The notes: a model not told the origin generated them from the sequence alone. 64,000 nt of DNA from Desmodesmus armatus (GCA_007449985.2 VIIQ02000112.1:148501-212500); one strand, 5' to 3'. Counted from the first letter of the stretch, positions 47,663-60,045 are shown. Numbers and translations: made by a program.

Positions 47663-48180
47663 CACTTCTTGAGGCCTATCCGTGCCTCCCGAGCCTCCTT
47701 GCTGTGGTCTTCCGGCTGCTGCAGCTGAGGGCGTTTAGGGGTGGGGGCGGTCATCAGCCCAGCATGCGCACAGCATGTACACAACAGCAGAGTTGTGAGG
47801 GCTAGGCGGCAATTACCCTTGCACAGCTGTGCGGTTTGACAGAAGCACAGCATAACCTGGTAGCAGACTAGCAACTGCCTGTGTGCTTGGGACGATCTCC
47901 TCCCGAGCTTGGACCATTGCCCACCTGCACACCCCCTGCTCCACCCTGCTGCTCTTGTGCTGCCCTCTGCCGGAGGCGCTGAACGATAATTGCTTCGTAC
48001 TGCAGAGTATCCCGGGGTGCGGTAGGCAGCGGCTGTGAGCTTACTGCTGGCAGCGGTGAATGCTCTGACTGCTGCACAGCTGTACATGGGGCTGGGGGCA
48101 GGGTGCAGCCCAAACTACGCACAGACCTCTTCCTTGTCGTCTGGCTTGATATCTATGCGCGTTGGCTTTCTTGGTATCAT
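47662..48180 (-). CDS. CDC26: CDC26, small subunit of the anaphase-promoting complex
   Basis: Small APC/C subunit that stabilises the TPR subunit APC6/CDC16. Three exons: 48180 to about 48127 (MIPRKPTRIDIKPDDKEE), about 48003 to 47929 (YEAIIVQRLRQRAAQEQQ, after an ctctgcag acceptor), and about 47724 to 47662 (HSKEAREARIGLKK, stop TGA). All joins are phase 0 and the product is about 63 residues, like plant CDC26 (about 65). The N-terminus matches the family hallmark M-[LI]-R/P-RKPTR-[IL]; the end EARIGL is also seen in plant CDC26. The first donor is gtctgt, acceptable but not strong. The gene is far too short to stand out as one open frame. Its stop overlaps the TTM3 start in TGATG, which is the arrangement expected for a dicistronic transcript. 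Confidence 0.88.
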
Positions 48181-48529
48181 GCTTGGCGGTTCATGTGAGC
48201 TGTGATCTAGATCAGATATCTTGAGTGGTCGTTTCGCTTGCAGGTGATAGCCAATTCCAACAACGACAACTGACAAAATGTACTTGATTTCTTTCATGGA
48301 TCCCTGATCCATTGTCACATCCAGGTCATTGAAAGGTCCCAACAGGCAGCTCTTCTGTCTTGTGGTTGCAAACCCTGCCAGCTGTGATACACTGCGATAC
48401 ACTGCGTTAACCCTGTGGGAAAGCCTCCAAACGGGCCCACTCCATCAAAGTTTGGACATACAAGTAGTACAAGCAGTCACCCCACCTGAGCTGCAGCAGG
48501 ACCTCCCTGACCAACAACACGGGGCAACT
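48181..48529. promoter_or_regulatory. Divergent promoter region, CDC26-TTM3 / PNG1
   Basis: About 350 bp between the CDC26 ATG (minus) and the PNG1 ATG (plus). The PNG1 frame is open upstream to an ATG at 48329, so part of this region could instead be coding for a longer PNG1 N-terminus. No TATA box is evident. Confidence 0.45.
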
Positions 48530-51500
48530 ATGGATGAGCTGCTTGCGCGAAGCCTCCAAGTAAGATGTGATGCTCATCTGCCTAACCCCAGAAGCTGCAA
48601 GCTCCACCTTCCATCTTATCATCCTGTCTGCCCTGCATGCATATGCATGGACTGTGCAGGCAGAGGAGGCACAGCAGCAGCAACAAGGGCTTACGGACAA
48701 GCAGCGTGAAGTGCTGGGCATCATCCAGCAGAACCAGTTCAAGGCACAGTCCGTGGAGGACCCGCAGCTGATGGCACGTGCCCGCAGCTTGATGCCACTT
48801 GACAGCTGGCGGGCGGCAGCACGTGAGGAGGTTGAACTCAACAGGCAGCTGCAGCCAGGTGCAGCCACTACATCAGTTGATGACATGGTTGTGAAGGCAA
48901 TGCTGAAGTGGTTCAAGCAGGACTTCTTCTCCTGGGTAGGTGGTGTTTGCGGGGACAGGGGCGCCAGGGATCGCATGGAGTCACACAGAACACCTGAAAT
49001 GTGATCCTTGCATGTCTCACACATGCACATCTTGACAGCCCGAGTCTGAGCAGGGGTTGTTGTTGGTGTGTGTTTGTTGTTGCAGGTGAACAACCCGCCA
49101 TGTGCCACCTGTGGCAGCAGCAGCACCCAAGCCACAGGCATGGCTGCACCCACAGCAGCAGAGAGGCCACATGCAGGCAGGGTCGAGGTGTACAACTGCA
49201 GTGTGTGTGCGCAGGTGAGGGCGATTGCCTATGCGCTTGACAGCACAACAGCGGTGACAGCCACACCTGTTGAAAGGAGCTCTGCACCATGACAGCCCTA
49301 GTAGCTGTCCCAGTGGCAGATTTGTGAGAGACCCACCAAGACATGATTTCCATTTGCACTGATCATGCTTATGTCTGTTTTGGTCGGTGTCTTGGCTGCT
49401 GCCTGCTGTGCTTTGTTGCAGGAAACCCGCTTTCCTCGCTACAACTCCCCCAGCAAGCTGCTGGACTCAAGGAGGGGCAGGTGGGCACACCAGCACATGT
49501 GCAGCAGCATGGGAGTGTGGGTTTTCTATATTGCCCTCCCTGCAGGCACCGGCATATTGTAGCGCAACCAGTTGGCGGCCCGCTGGTGGCCAGTTCCTGA
49601 CCTAAATGAAAGTACGTCACACACCCAAAATGCAGCTTGCAGCAGTTGGCTAAAAATCACCCATCAGCAACTGCTGTTGTCCTCTGCTCCGTCCAAGCTT
49701 TGCATGTGTACAGACAGTTCTGTTGCAGCCACACCACCCCCACACAGCACCCGTGCTGACTTCCACATCTTCATGACGCCGTGCAGGTGTGGTGAGTGGG
49801 CGCACTGCTTCCTGCTGATGCTGCGCGCAGCTGGCTACGATGCCAGGCATGTGTGCGACAACGCTGACCATGTGTGGAACGAGTACTGGAGCAGGGCCCT
49901 GGGGCGCTGGGTGCATGTGGACTCATGTGAGACAGCGTATGACACGCCGCTGCTTTACGAAAGCGGCTGGGGGAAGTCCCTCGGCTTTGTGCTGGCCGCC
50001 AGCTGGCATGGACATGCAGACGTGACAAGGTGAGGCGGGGTTGTCAGTGTGGTTCAGTGCTTGACAGTGAGTCCACTAAGGACGACCAAGCTGAGTTGAT
50101 GCAAAGTGGTGTGCAAGTAATGCGTCAGCCCATCCACCTAGGTACCTTGGGTTTGATGCCAGATTGCAAAGCCTGCAACTCACCTAGTTGCAGACATTGG
50201 TGCAGGGTTCACAGCTTCACATCTGCCTTGGCTGACAGATCTGGCCCCCTCTCGTGTCGTGCTAGTGCTGGTCAGCAGAGAGACAAAGTTGTTGCAATGG
50301 CGCACACTACCAAGTATGCGCTCATAACTAAGCAAGCCGTACTGGGCACAGCACGTCTTCGCAATGTATGTTATGTGACTATATATTGAATGGCGCTGCA
50401 ACGGTTGACTCTGCTGTTGTGCAGGCGGTATGTGGTGCCGACAGCGCTGCCGCAGCTGCCGTCAAGGCGTGCTGGGGTGCCTGACCAGTGGCTGATACAC
50501 GTGCTGACGCAGGCCACGACGCGCCTGCGCTCACACCTAGGCCAGCCGCAGCGGAGGGCGCTGGCAGCTCGGGACGTCACAGAGATGTTGCAGCTCTTGA
50601 CATTGGATGGAGGAGCGACAGCGGCTGCAGCTGCAGCAGCTGACCTGCCAGGCAGGCAGTCCGGGGCTGAGGCATGGAGGCAGGCTAGGGGGGAGACAGG
50701 TGAGCAGCACGGGACACTGCTCCTTGTAAAGGGGGTCACGGCCAGCACAGCCTTCAATTGATGCTTGCTTCTATACTGACCGTCTGCACCACAAGTTGAT
50801 CGCGGAAGCGTCTTGCTGCCCAGCCTCCACAATGCTTGTGTAGGTGTACTGTCCACAGACTCGTTGACTTGGACAACTGTGCATTCTAGGGCAACTTGAC
50901 GAAGCTGCAGCTGCCCACTTGGCAGCTCTCCAACCAACCCCAACTGCTTTTCTACTTTCACAAAAGGACCTCCCTGGTGCTGTCCGGGTTCTTTCTGCAG
51001 GTTCGGCTGGCAGCTCCCAACCAGCGCAACGCCCCCCAACGGCGTTCAGCAAAGCAGCCGACACCTCCCTGCCGCCCCTGTTCAGCAGTGCAGGCCGCCT
51101 GACAGGTGGTGCGTGCAGGGCGTCGGGTGAACACAGCAACTGCAGCCCAACACAGGTGCCGCTGCGCCTGTTTGACGGCTCCCTGGGGACCAAGTGGCTG
51201 GACTTTGGGGGAGGTGGCGCTGGGGGTTCTGCATGGGTGGAGTACAGGCTGCTGCCTGGGCAGGATCCTGTCACTGTCACTCATTATGATGTCATTGCTG
51301 GGGAGGACTGTCCTGAGCGGGACCCCTGTGACTGGGTCTTAGAGGCAGCAGCCCCCAGCAGCAGCAGTGCAGGCAGCAGCAGCGGTGCAGGCAGCAGTGG
51401 GGAGCCTGAGGTTCGCTGGGTGAAGCTGCACGAGTGCCGTGGTCACAGGTTTAGCAGGCGCCACCAGCTGTGCAGCTTCACCGTGCCTGAGGGGGCCAGG

Positions 51501-52082
51501 CTGGCCAGCAGGCAGTGGAGGATGAGGATCACACGCACAGCAGACCCCAGCACGGCCACCTGCGTGCAGCTGGCTTGCTGGAACCTGTATCATACAGGGC
51601 GGCAATCCTTGCAGCGGCAGCTGCTGTACCTAGACGACAGCATGTGTACGCAGCTCGCAGCTGCAGGCGAAGGAGCAAACATCAACAGCGGGGGTGGTGG
51701 GCAGTCCAGCTGCAGCGGCAGTGGTGCCAGCAGTGCTGCTGCTGCAGCTCAGCAGCAGGAGGAGGGGCTGGCCACGCTTAGGCGGATCCTGGCGAATGTG
51801 GCTCAGCCAGCAGCTGACCCCAAGTTTTTCAAGGTGTCTGCTAAGGCGGGAAAGCTGCAGCAGCTGCTGGCGCAGCCGCTGCTAGTGGCAGCCCTGTTTG
51901 CAGCAGGGTTCAGGCCCGTGTTGCAGCCAGTGACTGCGACGGAGCCACAGGGGCAGGTGGCCTTGGTGGCCGATGACAGCTGCAGCAGCACTGTACGCGG
52001 GGCGGCAGCTGAGCTGCTGCAGCTGCTGTCACCAGGGTCAGGATCAGGGGCTATCGAGGGTTCTGGGCTGGCCACCTCTTGA
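48530..52082 (+). CDS. PNG1: Peptide:N-glycanase (PNGase), cytosolic deglycosylating amidase
   Basis: Removes N-glycans from misfolded glycoproteins exported for proteasomal degradation. Seven exons (48530-48559, 48660-48936, 49086-49214, 49422-49480, 49787-50030, 50425-50700, 51001-52082) sum to 699 codons including the stop. The transglutaminase-like core has a zinc site from PPCATCG and YNCSVCAQ, then TRFPRYNSPSKLL, the catalytic Cys in GRCGEWAHCF, the His in DNADHVWNEYW and the Asp in RWVHVDSCE. The C-terminal exon carries LFDGSLGTKWLDF and WRMRITRTADPST, a discoidin-like beta-sandwich as in plant-type PNGase tails, with Ser/Gly-rich inserts. The N-terminus MDELLARSLQ-AEEAQQ is like the ELARMLQAEE of plant PNG1; the ubiquitin-like domain in front of it in Arabidopsis is not seen. 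An in-frame start at 48329 would add 67 residues. Confidence 0.92.
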
Positions 52083-52519
52083 AGCAGCTGAACCTCTTCT
52101 AGCTCTCGCCTACTGAGGCAAACTGCACTGTACAGTCACTGCAGGAATGACCTGTAGGCTGTGGTGACGGACGATTGAAATCTGTCTTGGGGGTGCGTCT
52201 GCACGTTTAAAAGAGATGATTGGTTATGTAGAGTTGTGGCGACGTCACATGGGTGGGTGACCTTTGGGCCAGCCTTGTCAAGGGACACACAACTGCAACC
52301 ACACTCGCACTCCACCACCACGACGTCTGCTCCTTTCCTTGCTTTTCTTCCACATTGCCAGTACGTGTACGGTCTGTAGTCATGTGATAGTTGCATGTGC
52401 TGCAACAATCTCGGGCACCCACACGAGACGAGTTCAACAACAGTCAAGAACATCAACATCGAAAAGTAAAGGACACAACCAAAAGCCACCAGGAGTGTCT
52501 GGAGACAGCAAACGGCAAG
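52083..52519. other. Intergenic region between tandem genes
   Basis: About 440 bp between PNG1 and the kinase gene on the same strand. It must contain the PNG1 3' end and the kinase promoter and 5' UTR. I find no TGTAA signal soon after the PNG1 stop, and nothing else I can name. Confidence 0.45.
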
Positions 52520-55500
52520 ATGCATCACTCACCATCCCTCTTCTTTGACATCCTGGTGCGTTGCTGGTTGCCTCAGCCAGCCATTGCTAATGCTGCCAGA
52601 TGCATTGAAGCAGCTGTTAACCTGTTGCCCTAGCCTGCACCACCTGCCACAGTGCACAACCCCCTGTTCTACCCCTCATCACCCCCCCCCCCTGCTGCGG
52701 ACCACACCGTGCGGTGTTCCACAACAACAGGCAACTGAAGACGAGCAGAGCAGGGATGAGAAGATAAGGCGGGCTTCTTTTGAAATCAAGACAGCACATG
52801 CTGCCTCAAACAGCAGCCAAAAGCTCCCGCGTGTGGCAGTTGCAGCAGCGCCCATGGGCAGCCGCTGCACTGCCACACCCCAGCTAGTTGTTGCAGAGTC
52901 AGCCACACAGCTGGTGCTTGATGGCCAAGAGCAGCAGCAGGAGCACAGCAGCCTCAGCCCTGTCAAGCAGCAGGACGGCCAGCAGATGGCACAGCAGCTG
53001 GTGCTGACACCCCAGGAGGTGCTGCAAGAGTTGCTTGGGGACATGTATGTTGACCAGTCAAGGCTGAATATGGGTAAGGAACACTGGCAACGACTGTGCA
53101 TTCCAGCTTCTTATTGGTGATTGCAAGCATGCGCAGTGACAGCTGTAATTGCCAGGCTGGCACCCTGTCAGGCTATAAGCTGGTTTCGTCCCACGAGCAC
53201 AGCAAATGCACCTGCAATTGTTATCTAGTACAAAATATACCAAGCCCCCCCCCCCAGCTGCACGATGTCACCTGCCGGACTCTCAACTTGGCGTCCTGCT
53301 GCACGCTAAGCCGACCATGCCCGTGTGACCCTTACCAGGGGCACTCCCTCCCTCACACCCCTCCTCTCCACCATGTGAAACCGTGAAGAAACCCCTCCTC
53401 GCCATACATTGCTAGTCCATGATGGTTCATAGACACTGCAACCATCATATAACCCAATTGTGACACTCATAACATCTGATGTGCTGCCATGCTGTGCTGA
53501 CCTGCTGTGCTGCCTGCCCGCTGTTGCTGCCAGGGGAGCTGCTGGGTCAGGGTGGCTTTGCTGACGTGCATGCTGCGGAGCTGGTGGACCCCCTGCTGCC
53601 CACATTCAGCGAGACTGTGGCGGTCAAGCGGCTGCGACCTGATGTGCTCAAGAGCCCCGACGACCTGAGAGAGTTCCTCACAGAGGCCAACCTGCTGCGC
53701 AAGCTGCAACACAGGTGACACAGGACACACAGGCACGCGTGCCTGGGTGTGACGGTGTGAAAGTGTGACACCACATACATTCACAAGGTCCAGCACACAA
53801 AGCACATATGCGCCTGAAATAGCAGCCACTGTGATTGGCAGCCATGATGTTTGGGAATGGCAATACCCTGCAGACCTGGCATGGTGACCCAGGTCATGGC
53901 TTTCCCAGGTGCCTGTGTGAGTGTCAGCACCGCCGTCAGGTGCCCTGGTAACTACCAACACTGCTGTAACTTGTGAATAAACTGCGTGATTTTGCTGAAC
54001 CTGTTGTTGTGTTTGCAGGAACATTGTGCGGCTGCGTGGTGTGGGTGCCACAGATCTCACCGACCTGGTGTCGATGAGGGAGAGCATGTTTGTGGTCCAG
54101 GTCAGTGGAATGGGCGCAAAGGTTGCACGGCGGCTGGCTCAGTAGAGCGTATTGGTCTGCTTTGACAGTGTTTTGACAGTGCAAGCCTGCAAGACCCAGT
54201 CTGTTGGGTGTGGCTGGAATTTTTTTGCTGTGAGTGTTTGTGATACTTGAAGTGCTGAGTGCTCACGCTGATTTTTCTCAACACCATGGCACACCCTCCC
54301 TTTGGATGTAATAGCTAACGGCCATGACTTCCAGCAATGTCTGTCTCGGCAACGCCCTTTGCGCCCGCCTCCCGCCTTTCGTCGGTTTGCCCCCTTTCCT
54401 GGCTGGAGTCAGCACAAGCACAGGAGCTTTCGTTACTGCATGCAACACCATGCTGATTTTCTGCTACCGTGTGTCCTATGCTGCAGGAATTCATGGCTGG
54501 AGGTGACCTCAAGGAGCTGGTGCTGTCTGCCATGTCACAGCCGTTTGACCCTCCCTACACCAAGCCCCAGGCCTTCACATGGGCCATGCAGATAGCTGAG
54601 GCGATGCACTACCTGCACAGCGTGTGCTGCCCCATGATCATACACAGGGACCTAAAGCTGGACAACATACTGCTGACGGGAGGGAACATGCACGATCGCG
54701 TGGTGAGGGGACAGTGCTGGGTGTTGGGTTGGGATGTTGTCGGCTGGTTGAGGATGCTACTCTGCAGGGGCACTAGGCTTGTGGTGCAGGGCTGGCGCTG
54801 CAGCTGTGGCTGGAGGCTCAGAGTTGCCCACGAGGGTTGGCATCCTGCAGGAGTGTGCTGCATTCCTACAGAACAACAGCCCAAGCACACACACTATACC
54901 GGGGTTCATGTCGGATGTCCACAGCCCTCCACATGCCCTTGAGGGTTGTGCTAGCCTAGACATCGGACTGGTAGTCAGCACACTCCTGAAAGCGGCATCC
55001 CGCATTGAATTGACTTTGGCTGGCCCAGTACCCTACTTCCTCCCAGTCAGCTGCCACACAAACATCAGCTGCTGCTGTGCCTGACTCCGTACTGCTGCCG
55101 CTGCCCCAGCTGAGCTTGCCGCCGACAACCAGACGACGTGACTTGTCAGTGTTTCGCCCCCTCCTGTACAACCGCAAATGAAACACTGTCTTGAAGACAC
55201 AAGATTCTGCCGTTTGATGGGGTTTTCCCTTGCTGCCGATGCTGCCTGTCCCTGCAGGCCAAGCTTGCTGACTTCGGTCTGCACAAGCGCGTGCGCAAGA
55301 TGACGTCATCGGGCACGCTGGTAGCCTGGAGCCAGGAGACGACATACCACGGGGGCGAGTATGAAAAGTCCTTCTACGGTGGCAAGCTCTACCTCAACAA
55401 GTCAGCTATGAGCATTGCCAGCAGCATGCAGGACGATGACAGCGTGTACAACGGCAGCCTCAGCAACGGCAACAGCATGCATGGGGGCAGCATGCACAAT

Positions 55501-57523
55501 GGCAGTATGCATGGTGGGGGCAGCTGGCTCAAGTCCGCAGCAGCCAACGCGCTGCTTAACTCGGCAGCGAACGACAGCGCGTACGCGCTGGGGGGAGGTG
55601 CAAACGGCACAGCGGCAGCGGCAGTGGGGCCTGTCGCCGGCAAGCCTCCCCTACCAAGTAGACCCAGCAGCAGCGGCCCAGCAGGTGGCGATCCTGCAGT
55701 CAACGGGGATGCTGCTGGTGCTGGGGCTGTGCTGAAGGGTGGGCAGCAGGACAGGTTTTCTGACTCTGCAGCATCTATTGCTGATGGCAGCAGTGCAGCA
55801 GGTGGCAAGGACAAGCAGCAGCAACAGCAGCAGGAGGCGGAGCTGGTGAAGGGTGCCTTGCGGGCCAAGAGCCAGGGCCTGCTGGCCCAGCACGACTTTG
55901 TGACCCGGGTGTTGACGGTGCCAAGCAGCTCAGCAGCACTGCAACAGGTGCGCAATTGTTGCGCACAGTGTGCGATGAAGCTTGCGTTTGTCGCAGCGTG
56001 TGTGACAGTGTGGGTTGGCTTCAGCAGTTTGCAGGCATCACACACTGTCCAGCACACTGCTGGCAGGGCAGACTGCGCTTGTGTGGCTGCTGCTAAGCAT
56101 GGCAGCTGCCTGTACATGTGCTGATGTTTGTGTCAACCTGTTGCATACCGATGCTACTGCTGCGCTGGCCTACTGCTGCACAGCCAACTCAGCTCAGTGT
56201 ATGTTTTATGGCTGCAGGGCATGGGTGACAAACAAGTGGCTCGTACCTTAGCAGCAGTGCAAGCCCTGGAGGGGTCAGTACGGGCAGGTAGTGCCTTCTA
56301 CCAACAACCGCAGCAGCAGCTGGAGCCGTCAGCACCTCCGCCACAGTCACAGGCACCCGCAGTTGGGGGCCCTAATGGCAGTGGCACCTCCCGCAGGAAG
56401 CGCAGCAGCAAGCAGCGGTCTGAGCTGTGTCCGCAGTTGCTGCAGCAGCTGCAGGCGGGCCAGAACAACAGCCAGAAGTTCATAGAGGCTACACAGAAGG
56501 TCGGCAGCTTGATGTACATGGCCCCTGAGGTCCTCACAGGTGTGGAAGAAGTTGATAGGATGCGGCTTGTCAACTATGGCACTCCGTACATTTGCATCGT
56601 GTTTTTGTGTCACTCAGTCGAGCGTAACGCTGCCAAGTGTCAGCGCTGGGGTTTGTTCCAACGTAGGGCTGCATGACGAGGCAGATGAACTAGTGACTGT
56701 GTGCATGACATTGGGGTTCATGGGGGCCACAGGTGGTGGTGGAGGGTTCTGCTGTGCTTGGCTATGAGTCATAGATGTCAGGAAGGTAGGCTTCCCAGGG
56801 CGGTCAAGTGGACTAAGTCCCAGCGGGTGTTTCACCAGGAGCGTTGGCCGCTACGTAAAGCTGCTGTTGCGTTTTCCACACCAGTACTGCATTGTACCGC
56901 CCTGAGATGGTACTGTATCGCACTGCGCTGCCCCTGTCCTGCAGGCCACCAGTACAACGAGAAGATTGATGTGTTCAGCTTTGGCATCATCCTGTACGAG
57001 CTGCTGAGCGGGGTGGTGCTGGCCAGCAGGGTTGCCATGCAGGGCGAGCATGAGGAGCTGCTGGACTATGCACGACAGGTGGCCAACGGGCACAGAGAGG
57101 TGCTGCCTACACACTGGCCAGCACAGGTATGCATGCAGAGGGCGGTTGCCACAGCACCCTTCTGTTTCTTTCTTTCTTATTAATTTCTTCCTTATTTGCT
57201 TCGTTTCCTTGCTGCCTTTATACTTTCTTGGCAGTTCGGCACTCGAATTGAGTGGTGACTGCATTTCCATCCGTGCATGCACGTGAAGTCCAATCACATT
57301 GGTGTCTGATGCTGGTGTCGTGCTCTTCACCCATCACTTCCCGCAGGTTCGCAGCCTCATCAGCAAGTGCTGGGCGCAGGAGCCCCGTCAGCGTCCCTCC
57401 TTCAAGGCTGTGCTGAAGGAGCTGTATGCACTCAAGCAGGCCGGGGTGGATGTTACCATGGAGGGGCTGCGGCCTAAGGGGGACTACAACCCCGTCACAG
57501 ACTGCGGCTGCAGCATCATGTGA
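52520..57523 (+). CDS. TKL-type protein kinase with long activation-loop insert and CaaX box
   Basis: Nine exons: 52520-52555 (MHHSPSLFFDIL), about 52733-53074, 53534-53714, about 54020-54100, 54487-54702, 55259-55947, 56219-56539, 56945-57126 and 57347-57523; about 740 residues. Kinase motifs in order: Gly loop GQGGFADV, catalytic Lys in VAVKRL, EANLLRKLQHRNIVRL, catalytic loop IIHRDLKLDNIL, DFGLHKR, SLMYMAPEV, DVFSFGIILYELLSG, and CWAQEPRQRPSF, all as in Raf/tyrosine-kinase-like families. Between DFG and APE lie about 320 residues instead of the usual 20-35, mostly Ser/Gly/Ala/Gln-rich. The protein ends CGCSIM: CSIM is a CaaX sequence favouring farnesylation, and the nearby Cys could be palmitoylated, so membrane attachment is likely (inference). 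The second exon is a Gln-rich N-terminal extension. The start at 52520 is chosen because exon 1 joins in frame; an upstream in-frame ATG at 52391 exists. Confidence 0.85.
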
Positions 57524-59966
57524 GAGGTTGCGGTTGGTGCGACATCATCTTGTTTACGGGTGCGGCTGCGGTTGCAGTGGCAGCATATTGTGAGTGGTTG
57601 TGGTTGTGGATGCAGCCGCAGGAGGATGTGAGCAGCTGTGGTGAGCAGCTGCAGCTTGTTTCATATGAGTGGTTAAGCGGTGCGGGCGCATGTGAGTAGC
57701 GAGAGGTTCTGTCACCTCTGAGCGAGCATCAGTAGCTGTGGCATAATTGGTCGGGAGGATCTTGGCTGCAATTGCAGTCATACTCGCCTGCTTGCGAGCA
57801 TGACGTTGGTGGGCTGGAGGCGCGCAGCACACAAACTCAACAGCAAACACCGCGCTGCATGCTGCACACCCACTCCCAGGGTTTTTGCACGGCTTGTCAC
57901 TTGCCCTCTTGGGCATTGACAGGCTCCTGGGGTGCTCTTGGCTTGTGTGGGTGCCTCGTGGCCTCTGGCTCTGGCACTGTCTTCCTTTCCATGCTTTGCA
58001 TGTTGGCTCCTCATACATATGCAGCTCGACGCTGCAGGCAGGTTGCAGGAATTTGGGCACTGCACCTGTGGCAGCAAGGTCAACGTCTGTTTGATCAGCA
58101 TTTGGCACCACCTGTTGGGCAGTTTTATGCCTGGCTGGTGCTTCCGGCGTTTCTGCAGGACACATCACAGAGATCATTGTGCGGATACGAGATCGGACCA
58201 CCGCCTTAGCCTGTGTGTATGACAGGTGAAAGCCATCTTTTTCCCCCAGCTGGCGGCAGCATGTACAAGAGTTTTTGTGGCTGCTGCGCATATTACAACC
58301 GGCTGGTAGATTGGAAGAGTGTTCTTAACTGAGCTGTTGTACAGATGTAAGTATGTTGCAAGTAAGTTGCGAGGTGAAGTATGGGACCTTTGGACTTGGG
58401 GTGTGCTGGCCAGCACCCTTGGGTGTGCAGATGTTGTGCGTCGTGTTGCAACATGTCTGCTATTTGTGGGCAGCCAATAGGGGATCTGTAGACCTGGGTC
58501 CTCACCTCTACACAAGTCCTGGAAGGGGCTGTGTGCAGGAGAGATGGGGTGTTTCTTTTCTTGTAGTACTGCCCTGATGTTGTAATCTCGTTATATCCTT
58601 TGTTGGAGGGCTGGGGTCCGCATGCGCAGTTGCCAGCCATCTGCAAGTCTGCGCTGGTGCATTCACAGCTGTGGTGCGCATGCCAGCGGATGTGTATGCG
58701 CCAGAAAAATTGGCTCGAACTCTTTGGGGAGCGGCAGTGTTGTTGGTGTACAGTGGTTGTCAGCACCTGTTGGCAGGAAGGCACTGCCTGGCAGTAAGGC
58801 CCTGGTGTATAATTTGATCGCCCAGGAGGGTCCTCCGTGTGGTTTCTGTCGCCAGTACCCCAGTAACAAGTAGTTGCACAGCCCTGTTATGTGACCTGTG
58901 ATTGCTGTAAGTTGTATGAGCCTGAGCTGAGCTTTACCCACCCAGCTTGGCATTGTGCTTGTCCGGCGCAACTGAGCGTCTTGCTGACCACATGTCCTTG
59001 GGGCTTCTACTGCCACGGTTTGGTTTGGTATCCACTGAGCTGGACTTCAGTGTTGAACATGGCATGTTTATGCAACAAGTTGTACCCAACAGGAAGCCAC
59101 GTGGCACTGGCAAACTCGCCAACCACTGGCTAGGCTGGCAGCCACCCACCATTCACCCACTCATCACTCCTGCTAAGACCCAGCAACCATCAACCCATCC
59201 CACCAGCTGCCAAAACTAATGTTGTAATTTTCCCCTGTGGCATCTGACAGTCTGCAATTTTTAAGGCTTACAGATTCAACCTGCGGTCATACACTGGTGG
59301 CAGTGGCAACAACAAATCTTGCTGTCTTTTCCGTAACCGGTGCATGTGTCCACACAGGATCCATCTCAAACGGTCTGCGCTAGTCTCCATGCCACAGCTT
59401 GTTGTCCACACAGCCTATTTGCTGCATCAGCCACGCGCAAACCGGCACAGCGGTGACCCACGCCACCAACCTGCGCAGGGATGCAGCTACATAACAAGCT
59501 GCCATTGCTGTCTGGGACTGTGCTGCTTCAAGCAGTACAACACTTGCAACACACACACAACCACAGTCCAATCACTGTGTGTGGCAGCTCGCAGGCCCCA
59601 GGCGTTCAGCGCACAGTGTGTGCTTGCTGCGGCATTGCTACCGGCTGCCATTGCTGCTGCAGCCAGCAGCTGCGGTCACCGCAGTTGAACAGCGCTGACG
59701 GGCCACCACACCTGCCATGCTTTGCAAATCGACATCAATGTTGCCCTGAGGCCGCCTCAGCCTCGGAGGCTGCTGTGTGGCTGTCAGCCGGAGACCCCGC
59801 CGGCCGCTGTTGCTGCGGGATGTGGCCGCTGCCGCTACCCTGCTCGCTGCTTGTGCTGCTTCAAGCAAGTTATGATGACCATGTTGCTGCAGCTGCCACC
59901 CTGCCCGCCGCCATCTGCTCATGGTGTTGCCGCAGCCGCACCCCCACCCGCAGCATGTGCTGCCGC
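57524..59966. other. Intergenic region between convergent genes
   Basis: About 2.4 kb between the kinase stop (plus) and the MYND protein stop (minus). TGTAA at 58581-58585 could end the kinase transcript and TGTAA read from 59272-59268 the MYND transcript. A 245-codon antisense frame at 57554-58291 lacks domains and splice support and is not called. Nothing else is recognised. Confidence 0.5.
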
Positions 59967-60045
59967 TCATGATGTTGCCGCTGCCGCACCCCCACCTGCC
60001 GCTTCTGCTGCTGCCAATGGTGTTGCCGCTGCCGCAGCTGCTGCC
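59900..60045 (-). repeat. Imperfect tandem repeat around the MYND gene stop codon
   Basis: Units of about 51 bp (on the plus strand gttgccgc(a/t)gccgcaccc ... ctgc) repeat about 2-3 times. On the minus strand one unit holds the stop codon (GCA ACA TCA TGA), where a neighbouring unit reads on through (CCA TTG). Confidence 0.7.

Noticed and set aside
48115..48402. A 95-codon minus frame with a hydrophobic stretch (YILSVVVVGIGY) that looks like a small membrane protein
   Set aside because: Its end is in frame with CDC26 exon 1, but CDC26 homologues start at MIPRKPTR (48180); the upstream part lacks conservation signals and is read as 5' UTR or promoter.
57554..58291. 245-codon minus-strand frame
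   Set aside because: Lies antisense to the kinase 3' flank, has no domain, no splice structure and a random-looking composition.
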